NCBI GenBank assembly: GCA_021205375.1 | Contig: JAJPXR010000060.1 | Span: forward strand, 1-36,959 | Source of the DNA: Clostridiales bacterium | GTDB lineage: Bacteria; Bacillota; Clostridia; Oscillospirales; Oscillospiraceae | Direction: 5' to 3' | Length of the DNA: 36,959 nt | In this document: positions 1 to 7,655 of the stretch, piece by piece | Position numbering within the stretch: the first letter of the stretch is position 1 | How the letters are laid out: every line of letters starts with the position of its first letter | The notes under the pieces: model-generated | Database searches by the model: none | The model's input: only the letters and a program-made list of their open reading frames with translations | Told to the model about the DNA's origin: nothing | Translations under genes and position numbers: made by a program

Positions 1-416
1 TTACAGGTAAATTCCTGCCCCACCACGTCGGCGCTGCCCCAGAGTTCTAGCGCCAGCCCTTTGGACACCAGCCCCGCCCCTTGCTGGAGCGCCCCCGGCT
101 CTGCGCCGTCCAGCAATTCCACCTGCACCACGTCCCCCAACGTACCGCAGTACCGCACCGCCAGCGCATCGGCGGCGGCATAGGCCGTCTCCGCATCGCC
201 CGCCTCCTCCCACCAGGAGGTGACGTTGTATTGGGCGGTTTCTTCCTCCAACAGGGCGGCGAGGCTCTGGGCCTGAGCCTCTGTCAGTCCGCTCCCCAAG
301 CGGAGGGAGACGGAGGGGTAGGTGTTTTCAATGGTTCCCGCGCACCGCCAGGCCAGCAGCAGACAAAGGAAGAATGTCCCCACCCAGAGGCAGCGAGTTA
401 TCCTTCGCCGCTTCAT
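1..416 (-). CDS. MacB/FtsX-like ABC transporter permease, N-terminal part (runs off window)
   Basis: Reading leftward from an ATG at 416, an open frame continues to the window edge (about 138 residues, C-terminal end missing). It begins with a basic stretch (MKRRRITRC) and one hydrophobic segment (about residues 8-26). A soluble extracytoplasmic region follows, ending in WGSADVVGQEF, which resembles the conserved GS-x-x-VVG-x-x-F stretch of the MacB periplasmic core domain. The start codon overlaps the stop of the adaptor gene upstream (ATGA, 416-413), so the two are translationally coupled as a MacA-MacB or YknX-YknZ type pair that would export a substrate or remodel the envelope with a separate ATPase. 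The ATPase is not in the window. The family call rests on this short motif and on context, so it is moderate. Confidence 0.6.
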   Translation of the reverse strand, partial: MKRRRITRCLWVGTFFLCLLLAWRCAGTIENTYPSVSLRLGSGLTEAQAQSLAALLEEETAQYNVTSWWEEAGDAETAYAAADALAVRYCGTLGDVVQVELLDGAEPGALQQGAGLVSKGLALELWGSADVVGQEFTC

Positions 417-2047
417 TGGCTCACCCTCACGTACTCGCCATCCTCTACCGAGCGGCTGGCACTGATGACGATCTGACTGCCGCTGCTCAGCACTCCGTCT
501 ATCGCCGCCAGTTCTCCGTTGCTGGCCAGCAACGTCACCGATTCTCTGCGAATCTGATACCGCAGCCCCAGCACTGACTCCGCCTCCTCCACCACAAAGA
601 CAAAGCCCCCGGCGTTGTCCTCGTGGTAGGCCCCGATGGGAATGGTCAGGTCGTACCGCTCGCTGGTCAGGGTGACGCTAACTGTGGCGCTGCCATCTGT
701 CCAGTCCCCGGTCAGGTAGGCGGTGCCGGTCAGCGTCCCGGTCTCGCTGTCCTGCGTCAGGGCGGCCAGGGTGACGGTGCCTTCTGTGTCCTCTTGCGTT
801 ACCTGGAGGGCCGCGCCGTCGGGTACCTGTTCCAGCTCGCTGCCGGTCAGGGTCAGCACATAACTGTCGCTCTGGGCGGTCAGATGTACCTCCACCAGCT
901 CGGAGGAATCCCCCGCCGCCCCGGTGACAGAGACGACTTTCCCATCGCAGGGGGCGGTCAGCACGCCGCCGTTTTCCTGGAGGGCGGTGAGGGCGACCAC
1001 TTGTTCCTCCTGCTGGGCGACGGTGACGGACAAAATCAGCGTCTCCGCCTGGTTCTGCTGATTCTGGGCCTCTGCGTCCGCCTGAGCGTCGGTCAGGTCG
1101 TCCTGGGCCGCGCTGAGGGCGGCCTCTGCGTCCTCCAGACTGCGCTGACTGCTGCGTTTGCTGTCCGAGGCCGCTGTGTTGGCGTCCTCCAGAGCTTCCT
1201 GGGCGGAATCCAGCGTCTGTTGGGCGCTTTCCACCGACTCCTGCGCCGCCGTGATTTGATCGTCATAGGAAGAGAGACTTGCCTCGTCCGTTGCGATTTG
1301 GGCCTCCAGCGCTTCGATTTGGTTTTGCAGTTCCTGTGTGTCCGCATCCGTTTCTCCCGCCGCTGAGGTGTCGCCCGCCCCGGCGGTTTCTGTTTCAGAG
1401 AGCAGACTTTTCAGGTCAGACAGCTCCGTTTTTTCTTCGCTGATGGTCGTTTTCAGGTCGGAACGCTTGTTTTTCAGGCTTTTCAGTTCCGATTTGGCGG
1501 TGCTCAGCGCTGATTTTGCGTCGGACACCGCCGCCTTCGCCCGGCTGACCTGGGTGGACTGGGCGGCGGCTTCGCTGTTCGCGTCCTCCTTGGCCCGGTC
1601 GTAGGCGGTCTGGGCGGAGGTCACAGGGGAATCGTCCGCCTCCTGCTCCTCCTGATAGGCGGCCATTTGCAGGTTCAGCTTGTCCAGTTCCCCCTGGGCT
1701 TGGGTCAACGCCTGGGCCACGGTGTCCGCGTCCACCTGAACCAGCCCGTCCCCTTCTTTCACGGTTTGCCCCTCCGTCACCAGCACGGACTGAACGGTGA
1801 GGCCGTCAGGCAGGGTCAGCACCTCCACGCTCTGGCTCTCCACCGTGCCGGTCAGCGTCAGCGTCTCCGCTACCGTGGCGGCGGCGGGGGCCTGGGTGGT
1901 CACGGTGGTCAGGGCCGCCCCTGCCATGCCCCGTGAAAACAGGGTCAGCGCCAGCATCAGCAGGAAGAACGCCCCAATGCGCCAGGCCGCTTTGCCCTCA
2001 CCACTGTCTCCCGCGCCCTTCGGCAAGTGGATTTTGTCCCATTTCAT
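413..2047 (-). CDS. HlyD/MacA-like membrane fusion (adaptor) protein
   Basis: Predicted 544-residue adaptor of a tripartite-like ABC exporter (YknX/MacA type in Gram-positives). One N-terminal membrane anchor lies at about residues 21-45. A biotinyl-lipoyl-like beta hairpin follows (LPDGLTVQSVLVTEGQTV), then a very long Ala/Gln/Glu-rich coiled coil (about residues 100-330) and a C-terminal beta-barrel region. The start at 2047 (MKWDKIHLP) is preferred over an in-frame ATG at 2080 because AAGGGGGG sits just upstream of it. The upstream extension also falls in a repeated sequence. The gene overlaps the following permease by four bases. It lies 168 bp downstream of the solute-binding lipoprotein, with an inverted-repeat element between them. 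It may therefore belong to the same long operon, or that element may separate the two. Confidence 0.85.
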   Translation of the reverse strand: MKWDKIHLPKGAGDSGEGKAAWRIGAFFLLMLALTLFSRGMAGAALTTVTTQAPAAATVAETLTLTGTVESQSVEVLTLPDGLTVQSVLVTEGQTVKEGDGLVQVDADTVAQALTQAQGELDKLNLQMAAYQEEQEADDSPVTSAQTAYDRAKEDANSEAAAQSTQVSRAKAAVSDAKSALSTAKSELKSLKNKRSDLKTTISEEKTELSDLKSLLSETETAGAGDTSAAGETDADTQELQNQIEALEAQIATDEASLSSYDDQITAAQESVESAQQTLDSAQEALEDANTAASDSKRSSQRSLEDAEAALSAAQDDLTDAQADAEAQNQQNQAETLILSVTVAQQEEQVVALTALQENGGVLTAPCDGKVVSVTGAAGDSSELVEVHLTAQSDSYVLTLTGSELEQVPDGAALQVTQEDTEGTVTLAALTQDSETGTLTGTAYLTGDWTDGSATVSVTLTSERYDLTIPIGAYHEDNAGGFVFVVEEAESVLGLRYQIRRESVTLLASNGELAAIDGVLSSGSQIVISASRSVEDGEYVRVSQ

Positions 2048-2062
2048 GGTATCCCCCCTTGT

Positions 2063-2215
2063 AGAATGTGCAATGTGCAATTAGCAATGTGCAATGACCT
2101 GTTTTCCACCATAGCTGTCCTGTGGGGGCCATCAGTGGAAAACAAAGGCTTTTAGGAGCTGCCAGCGTCCGATTCCCCTCATAATTGCACATTTCACACT
2201 GCAAATTGCTAATTG
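2063..2215. repeat. Nested inverted-repeat mini-element between lipoprotein and adaptor genes
   Basis: The outer arms carry the same word in opposite orientation: AATTAGCAATGTGCAATG near 2078-2095, and its imperfect complement at about 2186-2214. Inside them a perfect 10-bp inverted repeat, TGTTTTCCAC at 2100-2109 and GTGGAAAACA at 2135-2144, would form a second hairpin. The same TTGCACATTGCAAATT word recurs at 4749-4766 next to the end of the second permease gene. This looks like a short non-coding dispersed element and has no reading frame of note. It may act as a structured intergenic region or partial terminator. No mobility function is visible. Confidence 0.6.
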
Positions 2216-4477
2216 TTAAAATTGTTCTGCCAGCATCAGTGCCAACTCGTCCTCCACCTGCGCCACGGCCTCGTCCAGCGTCAGCTCCCCGGAGCAGTAC
2301 GGCTCCGCCAGCTCCAACACGGTCTCCGTCACCAGCTCACTGGCCGCCGCCGGGGTGGTGCGGCCGTCCAGCAGCTCCCGCAGCTCTTCGATGTCCCAGC
2401 CGTACTCTGCGGCGGGGTCGGTGAAATAGTCCAGTTGTTTGTCCATGGCCTCCTGCAAGACGGGCAGACCGTCCCCGTAGGTGTACTGCTGCACCTCCAT
2501 GGACAGGGCGCAGGCCACGAACTCCTTCGCCGTCTCGGTGTCGTCGCTGCCGGCGCTCACTGCCAGCAGCACCTCTGGGGTATAAGCCCCTTCCACCAGG
2601 CCGGGGAGCGGAGCTACAGAAAACGAACCTTCTTTCTCGTATTTCTCATAGGTGGAGAGGGCCATCACCAAATCCTCCACCGCGTCCAGGGTGGTGAATC
2701 CCCAGGGGCTGTCGCTGTTCAGCCAGGTATAGGCGTCGTCCTCCACATACGTGTTCAGGTTGCCGTAGTCATAGGTACCGGGGATGACCTCCTCGGACAG
2801 GGAATCCACCGCATCATCCTTCGGAGCATAGTAACCGTAGGTATCGCAGATGGTTTTCAGGGCGGTGAGCCAGGTGCGCAGGTTTTCAGTCTGCACTCCA
2901 TCGCTGTTCACCAGCGCCGACGCGCTGGAATCCCACAGGCTCCATACCATATCATACTTGGTGGTTGCCAGACAGGGGTCGTCTCCGCCCGCCTGTTCTA
3001 CAGCCTCCGCCAACTCTTCCAGGCTGTCCGGCGTCTCCTCCTGGCTGCTCAGCAGCAGGGGCACCGTGAACCGGGCGGGAATCACATACGTTCCGCTATC
3101 CTCCTGCCGGAAAGCGGACACGGTCCCTCCCACAAAGTCTGTCCCCTCCACCAGGTCGCTCAAGTCCTCCAGTACACCCCGGCTGGCATATGTCTCGTAG
3201 TCCGCGCCGTCCAAAATCAGCACGTCCGGGCCGCTCCCCGCCAGAAGCTGGGTGTTCAGGGTGGTCAACACGTCGTTCAGGGTCTTGCTGTCGTCCTCTC
3301 CGTAGTCCTGCACCTGGAAGTCGATCTCTACCTCCGGGTGGGTCTCCTGAAAGGCGTAGATGGCCTGCCGGACGGTGGCGCTGTCCTCCAGCGCCCAGAC
3401 GGTCAGGGTGGTGTCGCCGTAGGTCGCGCCGGTGTCGTAGTCGTAGCGGTAGAGGGAGAGGTCTTTCTGCTCGCTCCGGGCGTTGATGTAGATGGTGTTG
3501 TCCTCTGCCACATAAAAGTCCTGGCTGTCGCCGAGGAGCGCCATGTCAGAGCTGTAGCGGTAGTCGGTGCCGTCCAGCACGATTTCCTTCAGGTTTGACC
3601 CCAAAATGCCCATGCAGAAGTTCAGGTCCTCGTCAATGAAGTAATAGTTCCCCGCCTCCTTCATGAGGCAGCTGGTCAGGAGGCGGCCATTGTCGTACAT
3701 TCCGGTCAGATCCAGCGCCTCCAGCGATGTTCCGTCGCTGAGGTTATAGGAGTTGTGGAACTCTAAACCGTCGCTGACAAACACTGTGTCCCCGGCCACG
3801 GCGAAGTCGAAGTTGTAATAATCCGAGGATACCGACCACAGAAATTCCCCGGTGGTGATGTCCATAGCGTAGAGCGTAGAGCCGACCTCGCCGCTCATGC
3901 TGAACAGCAGGTATTTGTCCTGATAGAGACCGCACTGGCTCCAGCCGTTGATGTTCTTGTCCGGGTCGCAGAAGGGGTAATCCGTGGTGGTTTCCTCCCC
4001 GTCCTTCTGCCGGTACAAGCGCACCGCCTCCACGGTAGAGGTGTCGTTGTCCTCATCGTAATCCATCACAAACGTCCAGCTGTAGACCGTACCATCTGCC
4101 GCGAAGTACCAGTAATCAGAAAAATCTCCTGTCCACAGGCCGGACAGCTCCTGTTCCGCCCAGGTGTCCCCCTTGTCCTCAGAGTGGTACCAGATGGTTT
4201 TGGTGGTCATATCTCCCTCATCGGCCCAGGAGCTGAACCGCACCGCCAGGTCAAGGGTTCCGTCATCGCCGTATTGCAGGGTGGTACAGGTGTTGACATC
4301 CGCATCGGCGGCGTAGGCAGCGTAGCTCTCCGGGGTGATGTTGGTCTCCACATAGCGGCCAATGCTGCTGGTGAGCTGGTCGCTGTCGTCGCTGGACGCG
4401 CCCCCGCCGCCGCAGGCGCACAGGGTCAGCAGCAGGGCGAAGGCCAGGGTGAGGGATAGGTATTTTTTCAGTTTCAT
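2216..4477 (-). CDS. Lipoprotein: Asp-box/beta-propeller-like region fused to family-1 solute-binding domain (paralogue 1)
   Basis: A 753-residue secreted lipoprotein. The signal peptide ends in lipobox LCAC (Cys22), after AAAGGAGG and the ATG at 4477. Residues about 30-350 are beta-rich. They contain a sialidase/BNR Asp-box SEDKGDTW (99-106) and PQQ-like strands such as GEFLWSVSSDY. From about residue 357 (TLTVWALEDSATVRQAIYAF) to the end is a type-1 extracellular solute-binding domain, with NTQLLAGSGPDVLILDGADY as the signature. Typical sugar-binding proteins are about 430 residues, so the N-terminal half is an extra module. It follows two MalF/MalG permeases on the same strand after a 288-bp gap and probably feeds them. 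A close paralogue lies at 9080-11302. The ligand is unknown. The N-terminal module could bind glycan or act as a sensor (inference). Confidence 0.85.
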   Translation of the reverse strand: MKLKKYLSLTLAFALLLTLCACGGGGASSDDSDQLTSSIGRYVETNITPESYAAYAADADVNTCTTLQYGDDGTLDLAVRFSSWADEGDMTTKTIWYHSEDKGDTWAEQELSGLWTGDFSDYWYFAADGTVYSWTFVMDYDEDNDTSTVEAVRLYRQKDGEETTTDYPFCDPDKNINGWSQCGLYQDKYLLFSMSGEVGSTLYAMDITTGEFLWSVSSDYYNFDFAVAGDTVFVSDGLEFHNSYNLSDGTSLEALDLTGMYDNGRLLTSCLMKEAGNYYFIDEDLNFCMGILGSNLKEIVLDGTDYRYSSDMALLGDSQDFYVAEDNTIYINARSEQKDLSLYRYDYDTGATYGDTTLTVWALEDSATVRQAIYAFQETHPEVEIDFQVQDYGEDDSKTLNDVLTTLNTQLLAGSGPDVLILDGADYETYASRGVLEDLSDLVEGTDFVGGTVSAFRQEDSGTYVIPARFTVPLLLSSQEETPDSLEELAEAVEQAGGDDPCLATTKYDMVWSLWDSSASALVNSDGVQTENLRTWLTALKTICDTYGYYAPKDDAVDSLSEEVIPGTYDYGNLNTYVEDDAYTWLNSDSPWGFTTLDAVEDLVMALSTYEKYEKEGSFSVAPLPGLVEGAYTPEVLLAVSAGSDDTETAKEFVACALSMEVQQYTYGDGLPVLQEAMDKQLDYFTDPAAEYGWDIEELRELLDGRTTPAAASELVTETVLELAEPYCSGELTLDEAVAQVEDELALMLAEQF

Positions 4478-4579
4478 ATTCGTTTCCTCCTTTGGGTTTT
4501 GACATATATATTTGCGATTGCGAACGATTCAGTTTGTGAAAACATTTGAATCTATCGCTTGCGTTCCGTGATTGACCAC

Positions 4580-4768
4580 CCCTCTTGCCTCCCCTGTGAA
4601 GCGCTGGCCGAATGGCCAATTCCTCTTTAGCGCAAATGCAGGGAGCTATGGCCTTTAGGCCATGCGAGTCGCAAAGGGGAGGAGGGCCGCCGCCTTTAGG
4701 CGGTGGCGGAGGGGTTTCTGGCACATGGTTATTCACAGCGATAACCCCAAATTGCACATTGCAAATTA
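4580..4768. repeat. REP-like GC-rich repeat plus TTGCACATTGCAAATT word
   Basis: The gap between the lipoprotein and permease genes holds a GC-rich dispersed repeat. It begins CCTCTTGCCTCCCC, contains the hairpin ATGGCCTTTAGGCCAT near 4649-4664, and ends in the hairpin CCGCCTTTAGGCGG (4690-4703) within AAAGGGGAGGAGGGCCGCCG. A second copy of the conserved ends lies at 6721-6815. The internal part differs between copies, as is usual for REP/BIME-like elements in Oscillospiraceae-type genomes. The adjoining TTGCACATTGCAAATT word (about 4749-4766) overlaps the stop codon of the upstream permease gene. Confidence 0.65.
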
Positions 4769-5614
4769 TTCCTTCACGGCTCCCTGCAAGATCCCCTGCT
4801 CCAAATACCGCTGCCCGAACAGGAAAATCAGCAGGGCCGGCAGCAGGGCGATGAAGCTGGCCGCCATGGAGAGACCCAGGTTATCCATCACCACCTGGGG
4901 CAGGTACAGAGTCAGGGGCCAGTTCTCTGCCGACTCCAGAAAGGTCATGGGCTGCTCCACCGCGCCCCAGGCGTCCAGAAAACCCAGCACAAAGGCGGAG
5001 ATGAGGCCCGGAAGGTTCATAGGCAGCCCCAGCCGGAAGAAAATGGTGAACTGCCCCGCCCCGTCCAGCTCCGCCGCCTCGATGACGCTCTTGGGGATGG
5101 CCTCGAAGCCACGGGTCAGGATGAACACCGGGTAGGTGGAGAAAATGCCCGGCAGAATCACCGCCCAAATGGTGTCCATCAGGTGCAGCCGGTTCAGCAC
5201 CAGATAGCTGGGTACCATCGTCACCTGGAAGGGCAGCAGCATCAGCACCACATACACCCCGAACAGCGCCCGCCGTCCCGGAAACCGCAGTTTGGCGAAG
5301 GCCCAGGCCGCGGGCGCGCCCACCGCCAGCTGCCCTAGCGCCTGGGGAAACGCCTGTTTGCAGCTGTTCCAGAATACCGCGAAAAACTCCGGCGTGTCCA
5401 GCAGCAGTTCCGCCAGGGAGGACAGAGTGGGACAGTTGGGGAGCAGGAACCACCGGGCGTAGCCCTCCCCCTCCCCAAAGACCGGCCCCAACAGGGCGCT
5501 CAGCTCATCGGCGGGGAGGAAAATCCCCATGACGATGAACCACAACGGCCACCAAATCAGCAGCGCCAGCGCCAGCAGCCCGGCGTAGAGCGCCGCCCGT
5601 TTCACCTGCTTCAT
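4766..5614 (-). CDS. Carbohydrate-type ABC transporter permease, MalG family
   Basis: A 282-residue inner-membrane permease with about six hydrophobic segments. It carries the cytoplasmic EAA loop (EAAELDGAGQFTIFFRLGLP) that docks on the ABC ATPase. The start at 5614 (MKQVKRAALYAG) is chosen because it overlaps the stop of the preceding permease (ATGA, 5614-5611). Upstream in-frame codons read as low-complexity Gly/Arg/Pro sequence inside the neighbouring gene. With the MalF-type partner it would form the translocation channel for whatever the downstream lipoprotein binds. No ATPase gene accompanies the pair, so a shared MsmX/MsmK-like ATPase elsewhere is expected (family knowledge, not seen here). 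Confidence 0.88.
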   Translation of the reverse strand: MKQVKRAALYAGLLALALLIWWPLWFIVMGIFLPADELSALLGPVFGEGEGYARWFLLPNCPTLSSLAELLLDTPEFFAVFWNSCKQAFPQALGQLAVGAPAAWAFAKLRFPGRRALFGVYVVLMLLPFQVTMVPSYLVLNRLHLMDTIWAVILPGIFSTYPVFILTRGFEAIPKSVIEAAELDGAGQFTIFFRLGLPMNLPGLISAFVLGFLDAWGAVEQPMTFLESAENWPLTLYLPQVVMDNLGLSMAASFIALLPALLIFLFGQRYLEQGILQGAVKE

Positions 5615-6480
5615 GCTCCGTCCAGCCTCCAATACCTCCGGCCCAGACCGATGACGGCCAGCAGCGCCAGCACCATCAGGCAGGCGGCGGCGGTGAGCCG
5701 CCCCATGTCCAGGTCCAAAAACCAGTTGTTGAACAGGTGCTGGAGCAGGTACATACTCTCGTGGGGGTAGTTCCCCGCCACCAGATACGCCTCCCGAAAT
5801 ACCTTGAAGCTGTTGAGGAGGGACAGCAGTCCCACCACCCCCGCCATAGGCCGCAGCTCCGGCAGGGTGACGTAACGGAACTGCTGGAAGGTCCCCGCGC
5901 CGTCTGCGGCGGCGGCCTCGTAGAGGTCTTTGGAGATGTCGTCCAGCCCCGCCAGCCACAAGATCATGTCATACCCGGCGTTTTTCCAGAGGTATGTCAC
6001 CACCAGTACCCAAAAGGCGGCGTTGGTGCCGAGGAAGGACACCGGCTCCCCGCCCAGACGGACGATGACCCCGTTCACCAAGCCGCTGTCGCTGAACAGC
6101 ACCTTCCACAGCAGCACGATGGCGCTGACCGGCACCGCCATAGGCAGCAGAAAGGTGCTCTGGAACACGCCGCCCTTGTTCTTTTGCGCCCGCACCATCA
6201 GCGCCAGAACCAGGGACAGCCCCAGCAGCAGGGGCAGGCAGACGCAGAGGAATTTTGCGGTGTTCCTCGCCGCCAACTGAAAGGCGCTGTTGCCGACCAC
6301 CTGGCGGTAGTTGGTCAGCCCCACCCAGCGGTTGCCCATGGCGTTGCAGAAGGAGCGACGGACAGTGTCCCAGAAGGGGATCAGCACGAACACGCTCAGC
6401 CCGGCCAGGCTGGGGGCCAGGAAGGGGAGGGCGGTTTTGAGCTGGCGCAGGTGCGGATGGGTATTCTTCTTTCGCTTCAT
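5611..6480 (-). CDS. Carbohydrate-type ABC transporter permease, MalF family
   Basis: A 289-residue membrane permease, first gene of the leftward transport operon. Hydrophobic segments begin at LPFLAPSLAGLSVFVLIPF. The EAA loop reads LYEAAAADGAGTFQQFRYVT, as in MalF/UgpA-type subunits. The ATG at 6480 (MKRKKNTHPH) has AAGGAGGGG nine bases upstream, and an in-frame upstream ATG at 6546 has no such signal and lies within the promoter. Transcription should start from the minus-strand promoter at 6515-6558, which carries the tandem element shared with the divergent regulator gene. Confidence 0.88.
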   Translation of the reverse strand: MKRKKNTHPHLRQLKTALPFLAPSLAGLSVFVLIPFWDTVRRSFCNAMGNRWVGLTNYRQVVGNSAFQLAARNTAKFLCVCLPLLLGLSLVLALMVRAQKNKGGVFQSTFLLPMAVPVSAIVLLWKVLFSDSGLVNGVIVRLGGEPVSFLGTNAAFWVLVVTYLWKNAGYDMILWLAGLDDISKDLYEAAAADGAGTFQQFRYVTLPELRPMAGVVGLLSLLNSFKVFREAYLVAGNYPHESMYLLQHLFNNWFLDLDMGRLTAAACLMVLALLAVIGLGRRYWRLDGA

Positions 6481-6514
6481 AGCGGCCCCTCCTTGTGGTT
6501 TTGCTTTCTGCCCT

Positions 6515-6558
6515 ATTGTAGCGCGTTCTTTGACCGCGTACCTCAAAGGAATCTTAAA
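6515..6558 (-). promoter_or_regulatory. Promoter and tandem operator of the leftward permease operon
   Basis: On the minus strand, TTTAAGA-TTCC-TTTGAGGT (6558 to 6540) is followed after exactly 19 bp by a TACAAT -10 box (6520-6515). The two 7-bp half-sites have an 11-bp period, the geometry of PhoB/OmpR-family direct-repeat boxes. The element takes the place of a consensus -35, as expected of an activator-dependent promoter. The same arrangement occurs at 6656-6699 and 9006-9049. Confidence 0.75.
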
Positions 6559-6559
6559 T

Positions 6560-6593
6560 TAGCTCTTAGCTTCTAGCTATTAGCTGTTAGCCT
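6560..6593. repeat. TAGCTATTAGC-type simple dispersed repeat
   Basis: An AGCTNTTAGC-like word is reiterated (AGCTCTTAGCTTCTAGC, then TATTAGCTGTTAGCC). Related tracts occur at 8892-8922 and, inverted, at 8969-9003. The sequence is non-coding and its function is unknown. Confidence 0.6.
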
Positions 6594-6655
6594 GGTGGTG
6601 CTTGCCTGTTCGCTCTGCGCTTTTGGGGTGCGTTCCTCCTGTTTGGAGGGGAAAT

Positions 6656-6699
6656 TTTCAGGTTCCTTTGAGGTTTCCTGCGTTGGTTTCTGGTATAAT
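6656..6699 (+). promoter_or_regulatory. Promoter and tandem operator of the two-component system genes
   Basis: TTTCAGG-TTCC-TTTGAGGT (6656-6674) is followed by a 19-bp gap and TATAAT (6694-6699). TG at 6691-6692 gives an extended -10. It matches the other two operator-promoters in this locus, so the response regulator is probably autoregulated. The leader to the ATG at 6891 is about 185 nt and contains a REP-like repeat. Confidence 0.78.
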
Positions 6700-6720
6700 G
6701 GGAGTAAACGACCCCTACTA

Positions 6721-6822
6721 CCCCCTTGCCTCCGCCGTCAAGCGGCACTTCCGCTACGCTCCCTGCCCTGAAAGGGGAGGAGGGCCGCCGCCTTTGGCGG
6801 TGGCGGAGGGGTTTCCGCTGAA
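6721..6822. repeat. REP-like GC-rich repeat in the leader of the response regulator gene
   Basis: Second copy of the GC-rich repeat, with the CCCCTTGCC start and the AAAGGGGAGGAGGGCCGCCG end and a CCGCCTTTGGCGG hairpin (6789-6801). Its segment 6731-6767 is also present inverted inside the coding sequence of the response regulator at 7553-7589, with 36 of 37 bases matching by eye. Confidence 0.75.
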
Positions 6823-6890
6823 ATAACCGACAAGGCTGATGCAAAGAGATAACCAATAAAGATAAAAATGTTTGAAAAGAGGGAACTACT

Positions 6891-7655
6891 ATGCACATCC
6901 TGCTCATAGAGGACGACCCCCAGCTCTCCCAACTGGTGGCCGACCAGCTCCGTCAACTGGGGCATCAGGTGGATACCACCAACCACGGCAACGAGGGCCT
7001 CTCCCTGCTGCGCCGGGGGGACTACGACGGCTGCATCCTTGACAGGATGCTTCCCGGTCTGGACGGGCTGACCCTGCTCCGCCGGGCCAGAGCCGCCGGG
7101 GTAACGACCCCCGTACTGATGCTCACCGCCCTAGGCCGGACGGAGGACCTGGTGGACGGCTTTGAGACCGGCGCCGACGACTACCTGGCCAAGCCCTTCG
7201 CTATGCCGGAGCTGCTGGCGCGGGTGGGGGCGTTGCTCCGCCGTGGCGCGAAAAAGTCCCCCGCCACGCTGGAGGCGGGGGACCTGACGCTGGAATTAGA
7301 TTCCATGGTGCTCACCGGGCCGGAGGGTAGCTGCACCCTGACCCGGCGAGAGCTGGACCTGCTGGCCCTGCTGCTGGAGCAGCCCGGCCAGGTGGTGCCG
7401 CGGGAGCGGTTCTTTCAGGCGGTCTGGGGGGTAGACGCCCCAGTGGGGGATGCCTCCCTGGACACCTATATCTATTTTCTCCGGCGGCGGCTGAAAACCG
7501 TGGGGACCCGCTGGAAGCTGACCACCCGCCGGGGAACGGGGTATCTGTTGCAGGCAGGGAGCGCAGCGGAAGTGCCGCTTGACGGCGGAGAAGCGCAGCT
7601 TCGGAAGTGTCCCTTGAGGGCAGAAGTGCCGCTTGAAGGCGAGGAAACGCCATGA
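6891..7655 (+). CDS. OmpR/PhoB-family response regulator with repeat-derived C-terminal tail
   Basis: A 254-residue two-component response regulator. The receiver domain spans residues 1-115, with acidic pocket Glu7/Asp8/Asp9, phosphoacceptor Asp51 (ILDRMLPG), Thr79 and Lys101 (AKPF). A winged-helix DNA-binding domain spans about 125-222 and ends RRGTGYLLQA. The family normally stops about there (220-230 residues). The last 32 residues (from GSAAEVPLDGG) are encoded by an inverted copy of the neighbouring REP-like repeat and include two degenerate reiterations of AEVPL-x-G. Its ATG at 6891 follows AAGAGGGA. The stop overlaps the kinase start (ATGA, 7652-7655). Likely target: the tandem 11-bp-period elements upstream of itself, the permease operon and the second lipoprotein (inference from shared sites). 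Confidence 0.93.
   Translation: MHILLIEDDPQLSQLVADQLRQLGHQVDTTNHGNEGLSLLRRGDYDGCILDRMLPGLDGLTLLRRARAAGVTTPVLMLTALGRTEDLVDGFETGADDYLAKPFAMPELLARVGALLRRGAKKSPATLEAGDLTLELDSMVLTGPEGSCTLTRRELDLLALLLEQPGQVVPRERFFQAVWGVDAPVGDASLDTYIYFLRRRLKTVGTRWKLTTRRGTGYLLQAGSAAEVPLDGGEAQLRKCPLRAEVPLEGEETP
7553..7645. repeat. REP-like repeat incorporated in coding sequence (response regulator tail)
   Basis: The segment 7553-7589 is the reverse complement of 6731-6767 with one mismatch. It is followed by two degraded repeats of GAAGTGCCGCTTGA-type sequence (about 7613-7642). The reading frame stays open throughout and ends exactly at the four-base overlap with the kinase gene. Confidence 0.85.

Noticed and set aside
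2048..2080. Longer start of the adaptor protein at 2080
   Set aside because: The extra residues are encoded by the repeat element and have no ribosome-binding site. The ATG at 2047 has one.
2213..3598. Plus-strand open frame opposite the first lipoprotein gene
   Set aside because: Shadow of a strongly supported gene. It has no start signal and a low-complexity composition.
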